Shown: positions 19,871 through 28,869, counted from the first letter of the stretch. The stretch: DNA of 64,000 bases from Dasania sp. GY-MA-18 (GCF_024734385.1 NZ_JANHAP010000013.1:1-64000); one strand, 5' to 3'. Translations and numbers: made by a program. The notes: generated from the sequence alone by a model not told the origin.

Positions 19871-19931
19871 GTCCCTAGCCCGCCAGCCTGTGTTGTTAAA
19901 AGTCTGGCGATAGGATGGCCCCGGCCTGGCT

Positions 19932-20840
19932 TCATCGCGCAGCGTTTGGCGGCGTGCAGAGTTGCTGTAGCTGTGCTACCAGCCATTGCAGGGCTTGGCC
20001 ACGGTTAGCCGTTTTCCAGGCCAAATGCAGGGATGCGCGGGCGGGGGGCTGAGCTAGCGGCAGCTCGATTAGCTTTCCTGCAGCCAATTGCTCAGCCACT
20101 CTAAAGCGCGGGGCCAGCCCCACGCCCAATCCCGCGCAGTGGGCGTTAATCTTTTCGGCCATGCTGGGCACATACAGGTACTGCTTGCGATTGAGTATGC
20201 CGTAGTTAAGGGTGGGGAGGTTGCGGGAGGAATCGCGCACTATCACCGAGCGGTGCTGGTTGAGGCTCTCGGCGCTTAGCGGTTGTGCTGCCTGCGTAAT
20301 AGGGTGCTGGGGGCTGGCAACAAAACACATATCGGCGTCAAACCACTCTAAGCAGCGTATGCCTTGATGCCCCGGTGGCCTATCGACTGCCCCCACGATT
20401 AAATCGACGCGGTTTTCTATTAGCGCCTCCCAAGTGCCACCCAACACTTCTTCGCTTAACTCTATGATGATGTTGTTTTGCAGGGCGTAGAGTTGCTCCA
20501 GCAAGGGGTGCAGCCAGCTGCTGGGTATAACTGTATCGCAGGCTATGCGCAGGCGCGGCTCCCAGCCAGTAGCTACCTGCTGAGTGCTGTGGCTGAGCTG
20601 TTCGGCAGCCAGTAATAACTTGCGGCCCTGCTCAAGTAAGTGCTCACCAGCACTGGTAAGCACCGAGCGCCGGCCCTGTTTTTGAAACAGGGTGACGGCT
20701 AAATCCTGCTCTAGCTTTTGTATGGTATACGACAGCGCCGAGGGCACTTTATTGAGGTGGCTGGCGGCCGCGGCGTAGCTGCCTTTGCGCTGTATGGCGT
20801 CTAAAACCTCTATTGCCTCTAGGCTGATTAGGTTTTTCAT
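19932..20840 (-). CDS. LysR-family regulator divergent from the quinone-defence genes
   Basis: A 302-residue LysR-type regulator. The N-terminal winged helix-turn-helix (about 1-62) includes AIQRKGSYAAAASHLNKVPSA, and a periplasmic-binding-protein-like effector domain follows from about residue 90. It is transcribed away from the DoxX, glutathionyl-hydroquinone reductase and pirin genes across a 120-base gap. That is the usual LysR arrangement, and it resembles the E. coli YhaJ neighbourhood, where a LysR protein controls genes of these same families. Control of the operon is therefore likely, but inferred. Confidence 0.9.
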   Translation of the reverse strand: MKNLISLEAIEVLDAIQRKGSYAAAASHLNKVPSALSYTIQKLEQDLAVTLFQKQGRRSVLTSAGEHLLEQGRKLLLAAEQLSHSTQQVATGWEPRLRIACDTVIPSSWLHPLLEQLYALQNNIIIELSEEVLGGTWEALIENRVDLIVGAVDRPPGHQGIRCLEWFDADMCFVASPQHPITQAAQPLSAESLNQHRSVIVRDSSRNLPTLNYGILNRKQYLYVPSMAEKINAHCAGLGVGLAPRFRVAEQLAAGKLIELPLAQPPARASLHLAWKTANRGQALQWLVAQLQQLCTPPNAAR

Positions 20841-20960
20841 GGTGACCTTTATTATTCAAATAAATTGATAGAATCAGTCAGTTTATATCGCTTTTTTAAT
20901 TTACGGGCAAGAATATACTTACTTCATCACATTAAATTAATTGATTGTTTGGAGTAAGCC

Positions 20961-21404
20961 ATGACAGTTTTAAACGTAAAATCACTACTTAGCAGTGACA
21001 ACAGCTATGCCTCTTTGGCCCTGCGCCTGCCAGCGGGGGTTATTTTTGCCGCCCACGGTGCACAAAAATTATTTGCCTGGTTTGGCGGATATGGTTTGCA
21101 AGGCACCGGCCAGTACATGGCCTCTATAGGCTTAGAGCCGGGTTATTTGATGGCGTTAATGGCCGGCAGTGCGGAGTTTTTTGGCGGCCTAGCCTTAATT
21201 GCAGGCCTGCTGGTTAGGCCTGCGGCGGCGGTATTGGCGGTGACCATGTTAGTGGCTATTTTTCTGGCGCACTGGTCAGCTGGTTTTTTCATCAGCAATG
21301 GTGGCTATGAGTACGCACTGGCATTACTTGGCATGAGCGTGGCGCTGGCGGTACAAGGTGGTGGCCGTTACGCCCTAGATAATGTTTTGGCTAGCAAGCA
21401 GTAA
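20961..21404 (+). CDS. DoxX-family membrane protein (YqjF-like)
   Basis: A 147-residue integral membrane protein with about four hydrophobic helices. The DoxX signature is clear: LALRLPAGVIFAAHGAQKLF (about 16-35), FGGYGLQGTGQYM and LMALMAGSAEFFGGLALIAG. Members act in quinone-linked or thiosulfate redox reactions and electrophile defence. It heads a three-gene set with yqjG and pirin. A TATACT element at 20914-20919 could be its -10 box. Its stop is fused with the strong AAGGAGG site of the next gene. Confidence 0.88.
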   Translation: MTVLNVKSLLSSDNSYASLALRLPAGVIFAAHGAQKLFAWFGGYGLQGTGQYMASIGLEPGYLMALMAGSAEFFGGLALIAGLLVRPAAAVLAVTMLVAIFLAHWSAGFFISNGGYEYALALLGMSVALAVQGGGRYALDNVLASKQ

Positions 21405-21415
21405 GGAGGTGCATG

Positions 21416-22408
21416 ATGGGTTTATTAGTACAAGGCCAATGGCAGGATCAGTGGTATGACACTGAGGTCTCGAAAGGCGAATTTGTGCGCCAAGCTAGCG
21501 CATTTAGAAACTGGATTACCGTTAGCGGTGATGCGGGCCCTACTGGCGAGGGCGGCTTTAAGGCTGAGAAGGGGCGTTACCACCTCTATGTGTCGCTAGC
21601 TTGCCCCTGGGCACATCGCACCTTGATTTTTCGTGTACTCAAGGGGCTAGAGGATTACATAGGCGTAACCGTCGTTGACCCATTAATGGGCGAGCATGGC
21701 TGGGTGTTTCAGCAAGAGGCAGCCGCTGACGAAAATACTTATGGCTATCAGTATCTACACCAGCTTTATAGCCGGGTAGACCCTGCAATTACTAGCCGTG
21801 TTACCGTGCCGTTGTTGTGGGATAAACAACAGCAAACCATAGTTAGCAACGAGTCGTCTGAGATTATTCGTATGTTTAACAGTGCCTTTAATCACCTAAC
21901 CGGCAATACCGTGGATTACTACCCAGAGGCGCAGCGGGCCGAGATAGATGCTTGGAATGACGCTATCTACCCCGCAGTTAATAACGGCGTTTACCGTGCG
22001 GGTTTTGCCACTACGCAACAGGCTTATGAGCAAGCCTATACCCAGCTGTTTGCCATGTTAGACAAGCTAGAGCAGCACTTAGCTACGCACCGCTACCTGG
22101 TTGGCGCGGTGATAAGCGAAGCCGACTGGCGTATATTTACCACCTTGGTGCGTTTTGATGCAGTGTACTTTGGCCACTTTAAAACCAACCAGCAGCGTAT
22201 AGCCGATTACCCCAACCTATCGGCTTATGTGCGCGATTTATACCAGCAGCCCGGGGTGGCGGCCACGGTGGATATGCAGCATATCAAGCAGCACTATTAT
22301 CGTAGCCACGGCACCATTAACCCCACCGGCATAGTGCCCTTAGGGCAAGAGCATGACTTTATGCAGCCCCACGATAGAGCTTTATTGAGTAAGAGATCGA
22401 GTGAGTAA
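21416..22408 (+). CDS. yqjG: Glutathionyl-hydroquinone reductase
   Basis: An Xi-class glutathione transferase that reduces glutathionylated hydroquinones. The catalytic cysteine is Cys63 in SLACPWAHR, and the family motifs VVDPLMGEHGW, VPLLWDK and NESSEIIRMFN follow. Length (330 residues) is normal. Two in-frame ATGs are adjacent; the second (21416) lies six bases after AAGGAGG, whereas the first (21413) is only three away, so I prefer the second. It sits between DoxX and pirin genes, which supports a quinone-detoxification role. Confidence 0.93.
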   Translation: MGLLVQGQWQDQWYDTEVSKGEFVRQASAFRNWITVSGDAGPTGEGGFKAEKGRYHLYVSLACPWAHRTLIFRVLKGLEDYIGVTVVDPLMGEHGWVFQQEAAADENTYGYQYLHQLYSRVDPAITSRVTVPLLWDKQQQTIVSNESSEIIRMFNSAFNHLTGNTVDYYPEAQRAEIDAWNDAIYPAVNNGVYRAGFATTQQAYEQAYTQLFAMLDKLEQHLATHRYLVGAVISEADWRIFTTLVRFDAVYFGHFKTNQQRIADYPNLSAYVRDLYQQPGVAATVDMQHIKQHYYRSHGTINPTGIVPLGQEHDFMQPHDRALLSKRSSE

Positions 22409-22458
22409 TCGAGTTAGTGAGTTGCAGGCCTTAAGTGCCTGCAAGAGGAGTGTTAAAC

Positions 22459-23331
22459 ATGAAATTACGTAAACTTAATCGCATAGTGCATGCGCAGGCT
22501 TCATCCGACGGTGCCGGCGTTAAAATACAGCGCCTAGCTGGGCGCGATTTAAATACCGCCCTAGATCCATTTTTAATGGTGGATGAAATACGCTCGGAAG
22601 AGGGGGCCGATTACATAGGCGGCTTCCCCTCGCATCCGCACCGGGGTTTTGAAACCATTACCTATATGAAGCAGGGGCGCATGCGCCACAAAGATCACAT
22701 GGGTAACGAGGGCGTGTTAGCGCCCGGCGATGTGCAGTGGATGACGGCTGCGCGCGGGGTCATACACTCCGAAATGCCCGAGCAAAGCGAGGGCTTGCTG
22801 CACGGCTTTCAGCTGTGGCTAAACCTGCCCGCCGCCGAAAAAATGCTGCCTGCCGCTTATAGCGATTATCGCCATGCGCAATTGCCTGTGGTTGAGTTGG
22901 GAGATGGTAGCTGGCTTAAAGTCATAGCGGGTACTTACACACCTCTGGCTGAGAGCAGCCAAAAAGCTAAAGCGGTGGCCAGCCCTATCCCCCAGGGGAC
23001 TACCGAGGCGCTGTATTGGGACCTGCAATTAGCCCCCGGCGCTTCCTGGCAGGCGGCTATACCCGCAACGCATAATCTGGCGGTCTATGTGTATCAAGGC
23101 AGCAGTACTGAGGCCCAAGGCATGTCGCTCACAGCCAGGCAGCTGGGCTTATATGGTGAGGGTGAAGGCCTGAACTTACAGGCGGGCAGCGAAGGCCTTA
23201 ATGCCCTGGTAATTGCCGGCAAGCCTTTAAAAGAGCCCATCGCCCAGTACGGCCCCTTTGTGATGAATAGCAGCGCAGAGATAGAGCAGGCGATAGCGGA
23301 TTATCAGGCGGGGCGCTTGGTTGCAGGTTAA
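22459..23331 (+). CDS. Pirin-family protein
   Basis: A 290-residue bicupin. The N-terminal cupin carries metal ligands in PHRGFETITYM (about residues 57-67), HKDHMGNEG (about 73-81) and GVIHSEMP (about 101-108). Bacterial pirins can show quercetin 2,3-dioxygenase activity and are stress induced. The ATG at 22459 has GAGGAG nine bases upstream; an in-frame upstream start at 22435 lies before this site and is less likely. It ends the DoxX-YqjG-pirin operon. Confidence 0.92.
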   Translation: MKLRKLNRIVHAQASSDGAGVKIQRLAGRDLNTALDPFLMVDEIRSEEGADYIGGFPSHPHRGFETITYMKQGRMRHKDHMGNEGVLAPGDVQWMTAARGVIHSEMPEQSEGLLHGFQLWLNLPAAEKMLPAAYSDYRHAQLPVVELGDGSWLKVIAGTYTPLAESSQKAKAVASPIPQGTTEALYWDLQLAPGASWQAAIPATHNLAVYVYQGSSTEAQGMSLTARQLGLYGEGEGLNLQAGSEGLNALVIAGKPLKEPIAQYGPFVMNSSAEIEQAIADYQAGRLVAG

Positions 23332-23418
23332 GTATTGCAAAGAGATGGATAAGTAAGTACTTGCAAATCCTAATGTATTTGTTTTTATTGGGTTGTGTCG
23401 CTACTTCCTGCCCAATGA

Positions 23419-24300
23419 TTACTCTTGCCAATCGGCAAAATGTTGTAGCAAGTAATCTATGGCTAAGCGTGCCCGCATGGGCAAGAATCGTCGGTTTTGG
23501 TACACAATCCAACTACTTGCGCCTTTGCTCCAAAAAGGCTCTAGCACAGGCTTTAGCTTGCCTAACTCTATAGGTCTTATAAAACTACTCTTTGGCATAT
23601 AGGCAATGCCTAAGCCTTGCTCGCAGGCTTGCACTACAGTGTGGGCATTGTTGCTGCGCCAGCGGCCACTGACTTTTATACTGTCGGTGATGCCGCCTTG
23701 CTCAAAGAGCCAGTGCTCATTATTTGAGATGATGCAGCTATGTTTATGTAAATGGCTGGGTTGTGTGGGAGTACCATGTGCCTGCAAATAGCTTGGGCTG
23801 GCAGCAGCCATCATCGGCCGGTCAACGAGCTTTCGGGCTACCAGCCCTGAGTCTGCCAGTTTTCCATAGCGAACAGCGAAGTCTATGCCGTCTTCAACAA
23901 AGTTAACAATACGACTATTAAAATCCATATCTATATTTAGCCCCGGGTGTTGTTGGGCAAAAGTCATTAATGCGGGGGCAACAAATTGCTCTACAAAGGT
24001 GCCCGCGCCACTTACGCGTAAGGTGCCGTTAAGGTAAAACTGCTGTTGGTTTACCTGCTCGTTGGCTTGTTGCAGGCCCACTACCAAATCTTTGCATTGC
24101 TGATAGTAGGCAGCACCAGTGGAGGTGAGGCTGACTAGGCGTGTGGTTCTTGCAAATAAAGCGCTGCCTAAGCGTTGCTCTAGCCTTGCCACCTGTCGGC
24201 TTACGTGGCTGGTGCTGCAGCCTAGTTGTTTAGCTGCAGCAGAAAAACCTTGGCTTTCAGCCACGGCTACAAACTCGATAATACCCTCAAAGCTATTCAT
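23419..24300 (-). CDS. LysR-family regulator divergent from a DJ-1/PfpI gene
   Basis: A 293-residue LysR-type regulator of the CrgA-like subgroup: N-terminal helix-turn-helix with SQGFSAAAKQLGCSTSHVSR (about 17-36) and RTTRLVSLT near 53, then an effector-binding domain from about 90. ATG 24300 is preceded by AAGGTGG, so I prefer it to an in-frame start 27 bases further up. It faces the DJ-1-like gene over a 120-base gap containing two inverted repeats. The inferred target is that gene and itself. Confidence 0.9.
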   Translation of the reverse strand: MNSFEGIIEFVAVAESQGFSAAAKQLGCSTSHVSRQVARLEQRLGSALFARTTRLVSLTSTGAAYYQQCKDLVVGLQQANEQVNQQQFYLNGTLRVSGAGTFVEQFVAPALMTFAQQHPGLNIDMDFNSRIVNFVEDGIDFAVRYGKLADSGLVARKLVDRPMMAAASPSYLQAHGTPTQPSHLHKHSCIISNNEHWLFEQGGITDSIKVSGRWRSNNAHTVVQACEQGLGIAYMPKSSFIRPIELGKLKPVLEPFWSKGASSWIVYQNRRFLPMRARLAIDYLLQHFADWQE

Positions 24301-24420
24301 GGCCACCTTATTGTTGCTATATAACAATGATCATTTGCTAATCTCTCATATTATCAAGCATCAGGTAAGCAATTAAACTCATTAGCTATCAGATAGCCTA
24401 ATGATTAAGAGGACGTGAAT
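24301..24420. promoter_or_regulatory. Divergent regulatory region between LysR and DJ-1-like genes
   Basis: This gap contains TTGTTGCTATATAACAA (24311-24327, a 5-bp inverted repeat) and ATTAGCTATCAGATAGCCTAAT (about 24381-24402, an imperfect 10-bp palindrome). Either could be the LysR operator, the second being suitably placed upstream of the DJ-1-like gene. AAGAGGA at 24406-24412 serves as its ribosome-binding site. Confidence 0.4.
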
Positions 24421-25095
24421 ATGAAAAAGGTACTTATCCCCCTGAGCAACCATGCCACCTTGGGCGCTACCAATGAAGCCAACGGTACGTATGCGCCAGA
24501 GTTGACTCATGCCCTAGCTGCGTTTTTAGCACAGAGTGTTGATTATGATTTGGCCTCTATTAAAGGCGGTAGGGCACCAATATATGGAACTGACATTGAG
24601 GATGACGAGGTAAACAGCCGAATACTGGCCGATGATGACTTTCAAAGCCGCATTAATAACACGATTCCCGTCTCACAAATAAACATAGCTGACTACGATG
24701 CAGTTTTTTACCCCGGTGGTTTTGGTTTGTTGTCTGACTTATCCACTAATGAGGACTTTGCCAGTTTAGCTGCAGAGCACTACCAAGCAGGCGGCATTGT
24801 TGCGGCTGTGTGCCACGGCCCTGCAGGCTTGCTGCCTATTACATTAAGTAACGGTGAAAAATTATTGGCTAATAAATCAGTAACCGGTTTTACCCGCGAA
24901 GAGGAAATAGATTACGGTACTATTGAAAAAATTCCCTTTCTCTTAGAGGAGTCACTGACCCGTAATGCCGCTAGATATAATAAGGTGCAGCCTTGGCAGG
25001 AGTTTGTTATAGAGGATGATCGCGTTATTACAGGCCAAAACCCGGCGAGTGCCCATGCTGTTGCTTTGGCGATTTTGAAGCACTTTGCTGGATAA
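24421..25095 (+). CDS. DJ-1/PfpI-family protein (Hsp31-like)
   Basis: A 224-residue class I glutamine-amidotransferase-fold protein. The nucleophile elbow is AAVCHGPAG with Cys131 and His132, and the acidic partner of the catalytic site lies in the ALAAFLAQ/PELTH region near residue 28. The arrangement matches the Hsp31/YDR533C-type subgroup that includes glutathione-independent glyoxalases (methylglyoxal to lactate) and holding chaperones. ATG 24421 is used; a GTG two codons earlier is possible. A divergent LysR gene probably controls it. Confidence 0.87.
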   Translation: MKKVLIPLSNHATLGATNEANGTYAPELTHALAAFLAQSVDYDLASIKGGRAPIYGTDIEDDEVNSRILADDDFQSRINNTIPVSQINIADYDAVFYPGGFGLLSDLSTNEDFASLAAEHYQAGGIVAAVCHGPAGLLPITLSNGEKLLANKSVTGFTREEEIDYGTIEKIPFLLEESLTRNAARYNKVQPWQEFVIEDDRVITGQNPASAHAVALAILKHFAG

Positions 25096-25192
25096 TTATA
25101 GGCTTACTGATAAGCATCAAGGCGGTTAATTTTTACTGTCTGCTACGGGTTTATTAGAGTTGGCCGGCGTATAGCCGGCTTTGTTAGGCTAG

Positions 25193-25813
25193 CTATAGCT
25201 GCGCAAATGTATAATATTCACCAAGGCCACTGAGTATATTAGTGGTGGCGACAGAGGAAAGAATTAAGCCCATCACTCGGCTAATAACGCTGGCGCCACT
25301 GCTACCTATGTGTTTATTAATAAAGCCGGCAAGCAGCATTAAAATATAGGTTAAGACTAAAACGCCTAGTATCACCAAGCTGGTTTGCACCTGTTCCCAT
25401 AGTGTAAAAACGGAGTTTTTGGTGAGCAGCACTGCGGCAAGCATGGCACCGGGGCTGGCGATAGAGGGCACCGCTAGGGGAAAGATGGCGGTTTCTTTGT
25501 GGGATTTATCCAGCAGCCTTATCTCCTCTTCGGGCTTGCTATCGCCAAATATCATATTTAAAGCAAATAAAAATAAAACAATACCGCCCGAAATTTGAAA
25601 GGCGGGCAGTGGTATGGATAAAGCATTGAGCACAATCTCGCCAGCAACCACAAAAAACAACAACACACAGGCTGATACGGCAGTGGCGAGTAAGGCTATG
25701 CGCCTTTTGGTTTTATTGTCATATTGATCGGTTACCGCAATAAAAACTGGGATTGTTCCTATAGGGTCTATAACGGCAAAAAATGTAATAAAAACGGCAA
25801 TAAAATCTATCAT
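25193..25813 (-). CDS. MarC-family inner-membrane protein
   Basis: A 206-residue protein with six hydrophobic segments. The family signature VIDPIGTIPVFIAVT is at residues 15-29, and PLAVPSIASPGAML near 112 is the matching motif of the second half, as in the MarC/UPF0056 family. The role is unknown, although the family was once linked to multiple antibiotic resistance. No partner genes are on the same strand next to it. Confidence 0.92.
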   Translation of the reverse strand: MIDFIAVFITFFAVIDPIGTIPVFIAVTDQYDNKTKRRIALLATAVSACVLLFFVVAGEIVLNALSIPLPAFQISGGIVLFLFALNMIFGDSKPEEEIRLLDKSHKETAIFPLAVPSIASPGAMLAAVLLTKNSVFTLWEQVQTSLVILGVLVLTYILMLLAGFINKHIGSSGASVISRVMGLILSSVATTNILSGLGEYYTFAQL

Positions 25814-26201
25814 TGTTGAAAAACGGGCCTCGTTGAAACGTAGGGAGGGGGAGTAATTAACTCACGGTATGTTATGGCGAATCATACAGCATCAGCCGCT
25901 GGCTTGCCGGCCTATAAAATGGAAGCTGCTCTTAAGTGCAGGCGTTTTGCCCACCAATACCCGTTAGCAGCTAGCCGTTGCGGGCTGGGTTTGGTGGCGA
26001 TGGCAAATAGCCTTAGCAAGGCAAGTTAACACTGACGGAATACTTTACATTTGCCACCTGACAACACTGGTTTAAGTGACGCTTTTTAATTTTTTTCCCT
26101 TTAAAATCAATTGCCTATATAGGTGGGCCCTATTTTTGCCTGGCTAAGCCGCAAACACTAACAACACTTTAGTAGCGCTTGGCTGCTATACGGAGGAAAT
26201 A
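25814..26201. other. 388-base intergenic region upstream of the PEP-CTERM gene
   Basis: No gene is supported here. An imperfect inverted repeat CCACCAA/TTGGTGG (25951-25957 and 25991-25997) encloses a GC-rich centre. The 100 bases before the gene are AT-rich, with GGAGG just before the start codon. I did not find a convincing sigma-54 -24/-12 pair. Confidence 0.5.
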
Positions 26202-26822
26202 ATGTCGGTTTTACGTAGTTTTTTGGCAGTTGCCCTACTTGCGAGCACATCGCTGTTATCACATGCCAGCTTGATTAATGGCAGTTTTGAAAGCGGTTTA
26301 ACGGGTTGGACTGTTTCCAAATCTGGCAGCTTTGGCTCTGGTACTAGCCCAGCAAATGTAACGGACGGAACAACATCGGCGCGCATGTGGTCGTATACCT
26401 CTTGTGCGACTTCAGGCTGCGGCGCTTTCTCTTATACTGCCGGCAATTATATTGGCCTGGCACAAACATTTGATATGAGCGGCATTAACGACATTTACTT
26501 TGATGCATACCTTGGCGGTGCCCCTAATCCTGGCACCAGCTATCAATCCTTTATGACTGCGGCAGCATATATAGGCGCCACCCAAGTTTGGAACTCGCAA
26601 GCCATAGGCCAATATCTAGATATTAATATTGATGTATCTGCACTGGTAGGCTTACAAACATTAGAGTTCCGCATTGAAGCCATAGGCAATGGTGTGGATG
26701 CAAAATCTGATCATTTATATATAGACAATGTACGCGCGCCTAGCGCGGTACCAGAGCCTGCTACTTTAGGCTTGTTTGGCTTGGGCTTAGCGGCATTAGG
26801 TTTTGCTCGCCGCAAAGCGTAA
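26202..26822 (+). CDS. PEP-CTERM sorting-signal protein
   Basis: A 206-residue exported protein. The signal peptide (about 23 residues) ends in SHA before SLINGSFE. The middle has the pattern NGSFESGLTGWT with Asp-containing strands and DHLYIDNVR, like carbohydrate-binding-type beta-sandwich PEP-CTERM proteins. The C-terminus is the full tripartite signal: VPEPAT, a hydrophobic stretch (LGLFGLGLAALGF) and ARRK. It should be processed by an exosortase (EpsH-type) and sent to the cell surface or exopolysaccharide; no exosortase gene is in the window. GGAGG lies six bases before the ATG. Confidence 0.92.
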   Translation: MSVLRSFLAVALLASTSLLSHASLINGSFESGLTGWTVSKSGSFGSGTSPANVTDGTTSARMWSYTSCATSGCGAFSYTAGNYIGLAQTFDMSGINDIYFDAYLGGAPNPGTSYQSFMTAAAYIGATQVWNSQAIGQYLDINIDVSALVGLQTLEFRIEAIGNGVDAKSDHLYIDNVRAPSAVPEPATLGLFGLGLAALGFARRKA

Positions 26823-26842
26823 TCTGGTGATTGTTTTTTATT

Positions 26843-26866
26843 AAGGGCTGATGATCAGCCCTTTTT
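26843..26866 (+). terminator. Intrinsic terminator of the PEP-CTERM gene
   Basis: GGGCTGA/TCAGCCC (26845-26851 and 26855-26861) with a TGA loop, extended by AA/TT, is followed by five T. It lies about 20 bases after the stop codon. Confidence 0.88.
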
Positions 26867-26944
26867 GCTTTTTGGGTTTTGTTAAAGCTGCTGGGGTTGG
26901 GGTGGGGGTTGATAAAAGGAAGGCCAGAGCCCTGGCTCATTTTG

Positions 26945-27670
26945 TTACTTACCGTAGAAATTTATTTCATTGCCCCATGGCTCTTCGTGAATGACAGTAA
27001 CCCCTGTATGCATACCTATTACAAAGGTTTTACCTATTTTGACCATGCTGCGAGGTGAAAAACCATTCCAAGGAGCGTTATGAACAATGATTTTTATTGA
27101 GAAAGCGCCATTCCAATACTCCAGTGAAACTAGTCCATCGTATGTAAGAATATAAATACGATTTTCATCAGAAATAACATAATTTGGAGCGGCTGGTAAT
27201 AGTGTAATCAGTTTTAATTCAGGGTTCGTTTCTAAGTTGATCAGTTCATGTACTGCTCCACCGTTGGAGCCCAAGTGTGCTTGCCCAGTAATCACATAGA
27301 TAGAGTCGTTAAATCTGTGAATGTTTGTAATATTATCTTTAAGTAATACTTTGGGCTCATTGCTGGGGGGATACAATGTTAATTCACCTCCCCATTCGCC
27401 CTTGTCCGTACCAATTAACCTATACCCATTAATGGAAGTCTCTCGACTGTTCATATCGCTAGCTTCAGAAAGAGCCAGGGGGGATATACTAAGCTGGTTG
27501 CTTTCCAGTGTAACCTTGTATGACTTTAATTTTATTTTATTCGAGGTGATTCCCCCAGTTGGAGGTTCTTGCTTAGTTAATCCAGCCCGTTTAATGCTTT
27601 CAACAATTTCATTTGCGGAAACCCAATAAGAAAAAAACGAAAATAATGTAAACACCACAATTCTATTCAT
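26945..27670 (-). CDS. Secreted orphan protein, AT-rich
   Basis: A 241-residue protein with a signal peptide (MNRIVVFTLFSFFSYWVSA, cleavage after residue 19). Short repeated strands such as NGYRLIGTDKGEWGGELTLY, DSIYVITGQ and NRIYILTYDGLVSLEYW suggest a small beta-propeller-like fold, but I recognise no family. The gene is visibly richer in A and T than its neighbours and stands alone between a PEP-CTERM gene and an HDOD gene, signs compatible with recent acquisition. Function unknown. Confidence 0.7.
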   Translation of the reverse strand: MNRIVVFTLFSFFSYWVSANEIVESIKRAGLTKQEPPTGGITSNKIKLKSYKVTLESNQLSISPLALSEASDMNSRETSINGYRLIGTDKGEWGGELTLYPPSNEPKVLLKDNITNIHRFNDSIYVITGQAHLGSNGGAVHELINLETNPELKLITLLPAAPNYVISDENRIYILTYDGLVSLEYWNGAFSIKIIVHNAPWNGFSPRSMVKIGKTFVIGMHTGVTVIHEEPWGNEINFYGK

Positions 27671-27834
27671 GAGCTATGTGTGCCTAACCTTTATGGCTTC
27701 AAAGGATCAATGTCGTTGAAATTGAGACGGCCCTTTGTTGGACTAAGTTAATAAAAGCAGTGCTAGATTATTTTACAAGGCCCAAGCAAAAATGCTGGCC
27801 GCTTTAATGTCTTAAAATTACTAGCAGGACACGA

Positions 27835-28869
27835 CTATCCCGTCACCTGCTGATCTATAGAATCCAACTGCTTAAACAAATTCTTAGGCAAGGCCATTTC
27901 CGTTAAGGCTTTTTGCGAGGCGCGCTCTAATATTTCTCTGTCTTCTTCGGGGGCTTCTTTTAAGGTGAAGTACATTTCACAAGCCAGGTTAGCTTGAAAT
28001 AGTAAATGGGCGTAGGCGCCCACTTTATCGCCGGGGCTGATATCTTGTTGTTGCTGCAGGGCCGAGCAGATCTCTTCGGGTAGTTCCCAGTCTTGGGCTA
28101 TGGTGTAGCTCAGTGCCGGTGACAGGGTTTCCATTAGTGGGGCGAAGGTGGCGTAGCTGGGCAGTACTTTGTCCATTTGGTGGCTGTTGATTTTAAATTG
28201 GGTGCATAGCTCGCTAAACAGGGTGATTTTGCCCATGTCGTGTACTAATCCCAATAGGTAGGCTTTATAGGGTTCCAAGCCGCGCTGGCGGGCGATAATT
28301 TCACAAGCTACCGCGCAGGAGAGTGAGTGCTGCCACAGTTTGTGGCCAAAGTTGGTGAAGTAGGGTGACTTGCGCTCTATCACCGGTTGCATGACCGCTG
28401 CCGACAGTACCGTGCGCAGGCCGTCTATGCCCAGTTTTACTACTGCTATGTCTATGCTGGTAATGCGTTTAACCACGGGGTTAAAGTAAACGCTGTTGGC
28501 CAGCTTTAACACCGCGGCGGTCATGGCTGGGTCTTTGTTAATAATATTAACGTAGTCTTTTGACGAGGAGTTTTTGTTGCGCAGGCTCTGTAATAACCTG
28601 GGTATTACCGAAGGCAGTCTAGGCACGGCCTTAAGGCGTTTGGCCTGCTGGCTCATGTCCTGGGTGACTACATCCAGTATCAATTTTTGCGGTACGCTAA
28701 GGCTGTCTACCTGCTCGGCCTTGCCAAACAGGCTGCGATAAAAACTGGCGGAAATAGAGGCCATACTAAAATTAGAGGGCTCAGCAACTTCTATGGTGTC
28801 GTTGCCGGCAGGGAGGGCAACGGGGCTGCTGTTAAAGGCTGCTTTCAGACGTGACAGTAAACCGGCCAT
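27835..28869 (-). CDS. HDOD-domain protein
   Basis: A 344-residue cytoplasmic protein with an HDOD domain (about 80-290): PRLPSVIPRLLQSL, INKDPAMTAAVLKLANSVYFNP, SIDIAVVKLGIDGLRTVL and the HD-like LLGLVHDMGKITL (about 206-218). HDOD proteins are non-enzymatic relatives of HD-GYP proteins and usually act in c-di-GMP or two-component signalling. The N-terminal 70 residues and the helical C-terminus are unassigned. It sits alone in its orientation and its partner is unknown. Confidence 0.88.
   Translation of the reverse strand: MAGLLSRLKAAFNSSPVALPAGNDTIEVAEPSNFSMASISASFYRSLFGKAEQVDSLSVPQKLILDVVTQDMSQQAKRLKAVPRLPSVIPRLLQSLRNKNSSSKDYVNIINKDPAMTAAVLKLANSVYFNPVVKRITSIDIAVVKLGIDGLRTVLSAAVMQPVIERKSPYFTNFGHKLWQHSLSCAVACEIIARQRGLEPYKAYLLGLVHDMGKITLFSELCTQFKINSHQMDKVLPSYATFAPLMETLSPALSYTIAQDWELPEEICSALQQQQDISPGDKVGAYAHLLFQANLACEMYFTLKEAPEEDREILERASQKALTEMALPKNLFKQLDSIDQQVTG

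Noticed and set aside
25814-26201. Sigma-54 promoter for the PEP-CTERM gene
   Set aside because: No GG-N10-GC pair with correct spacing was found in this gap; TGGC elements present are in wrong spacing.
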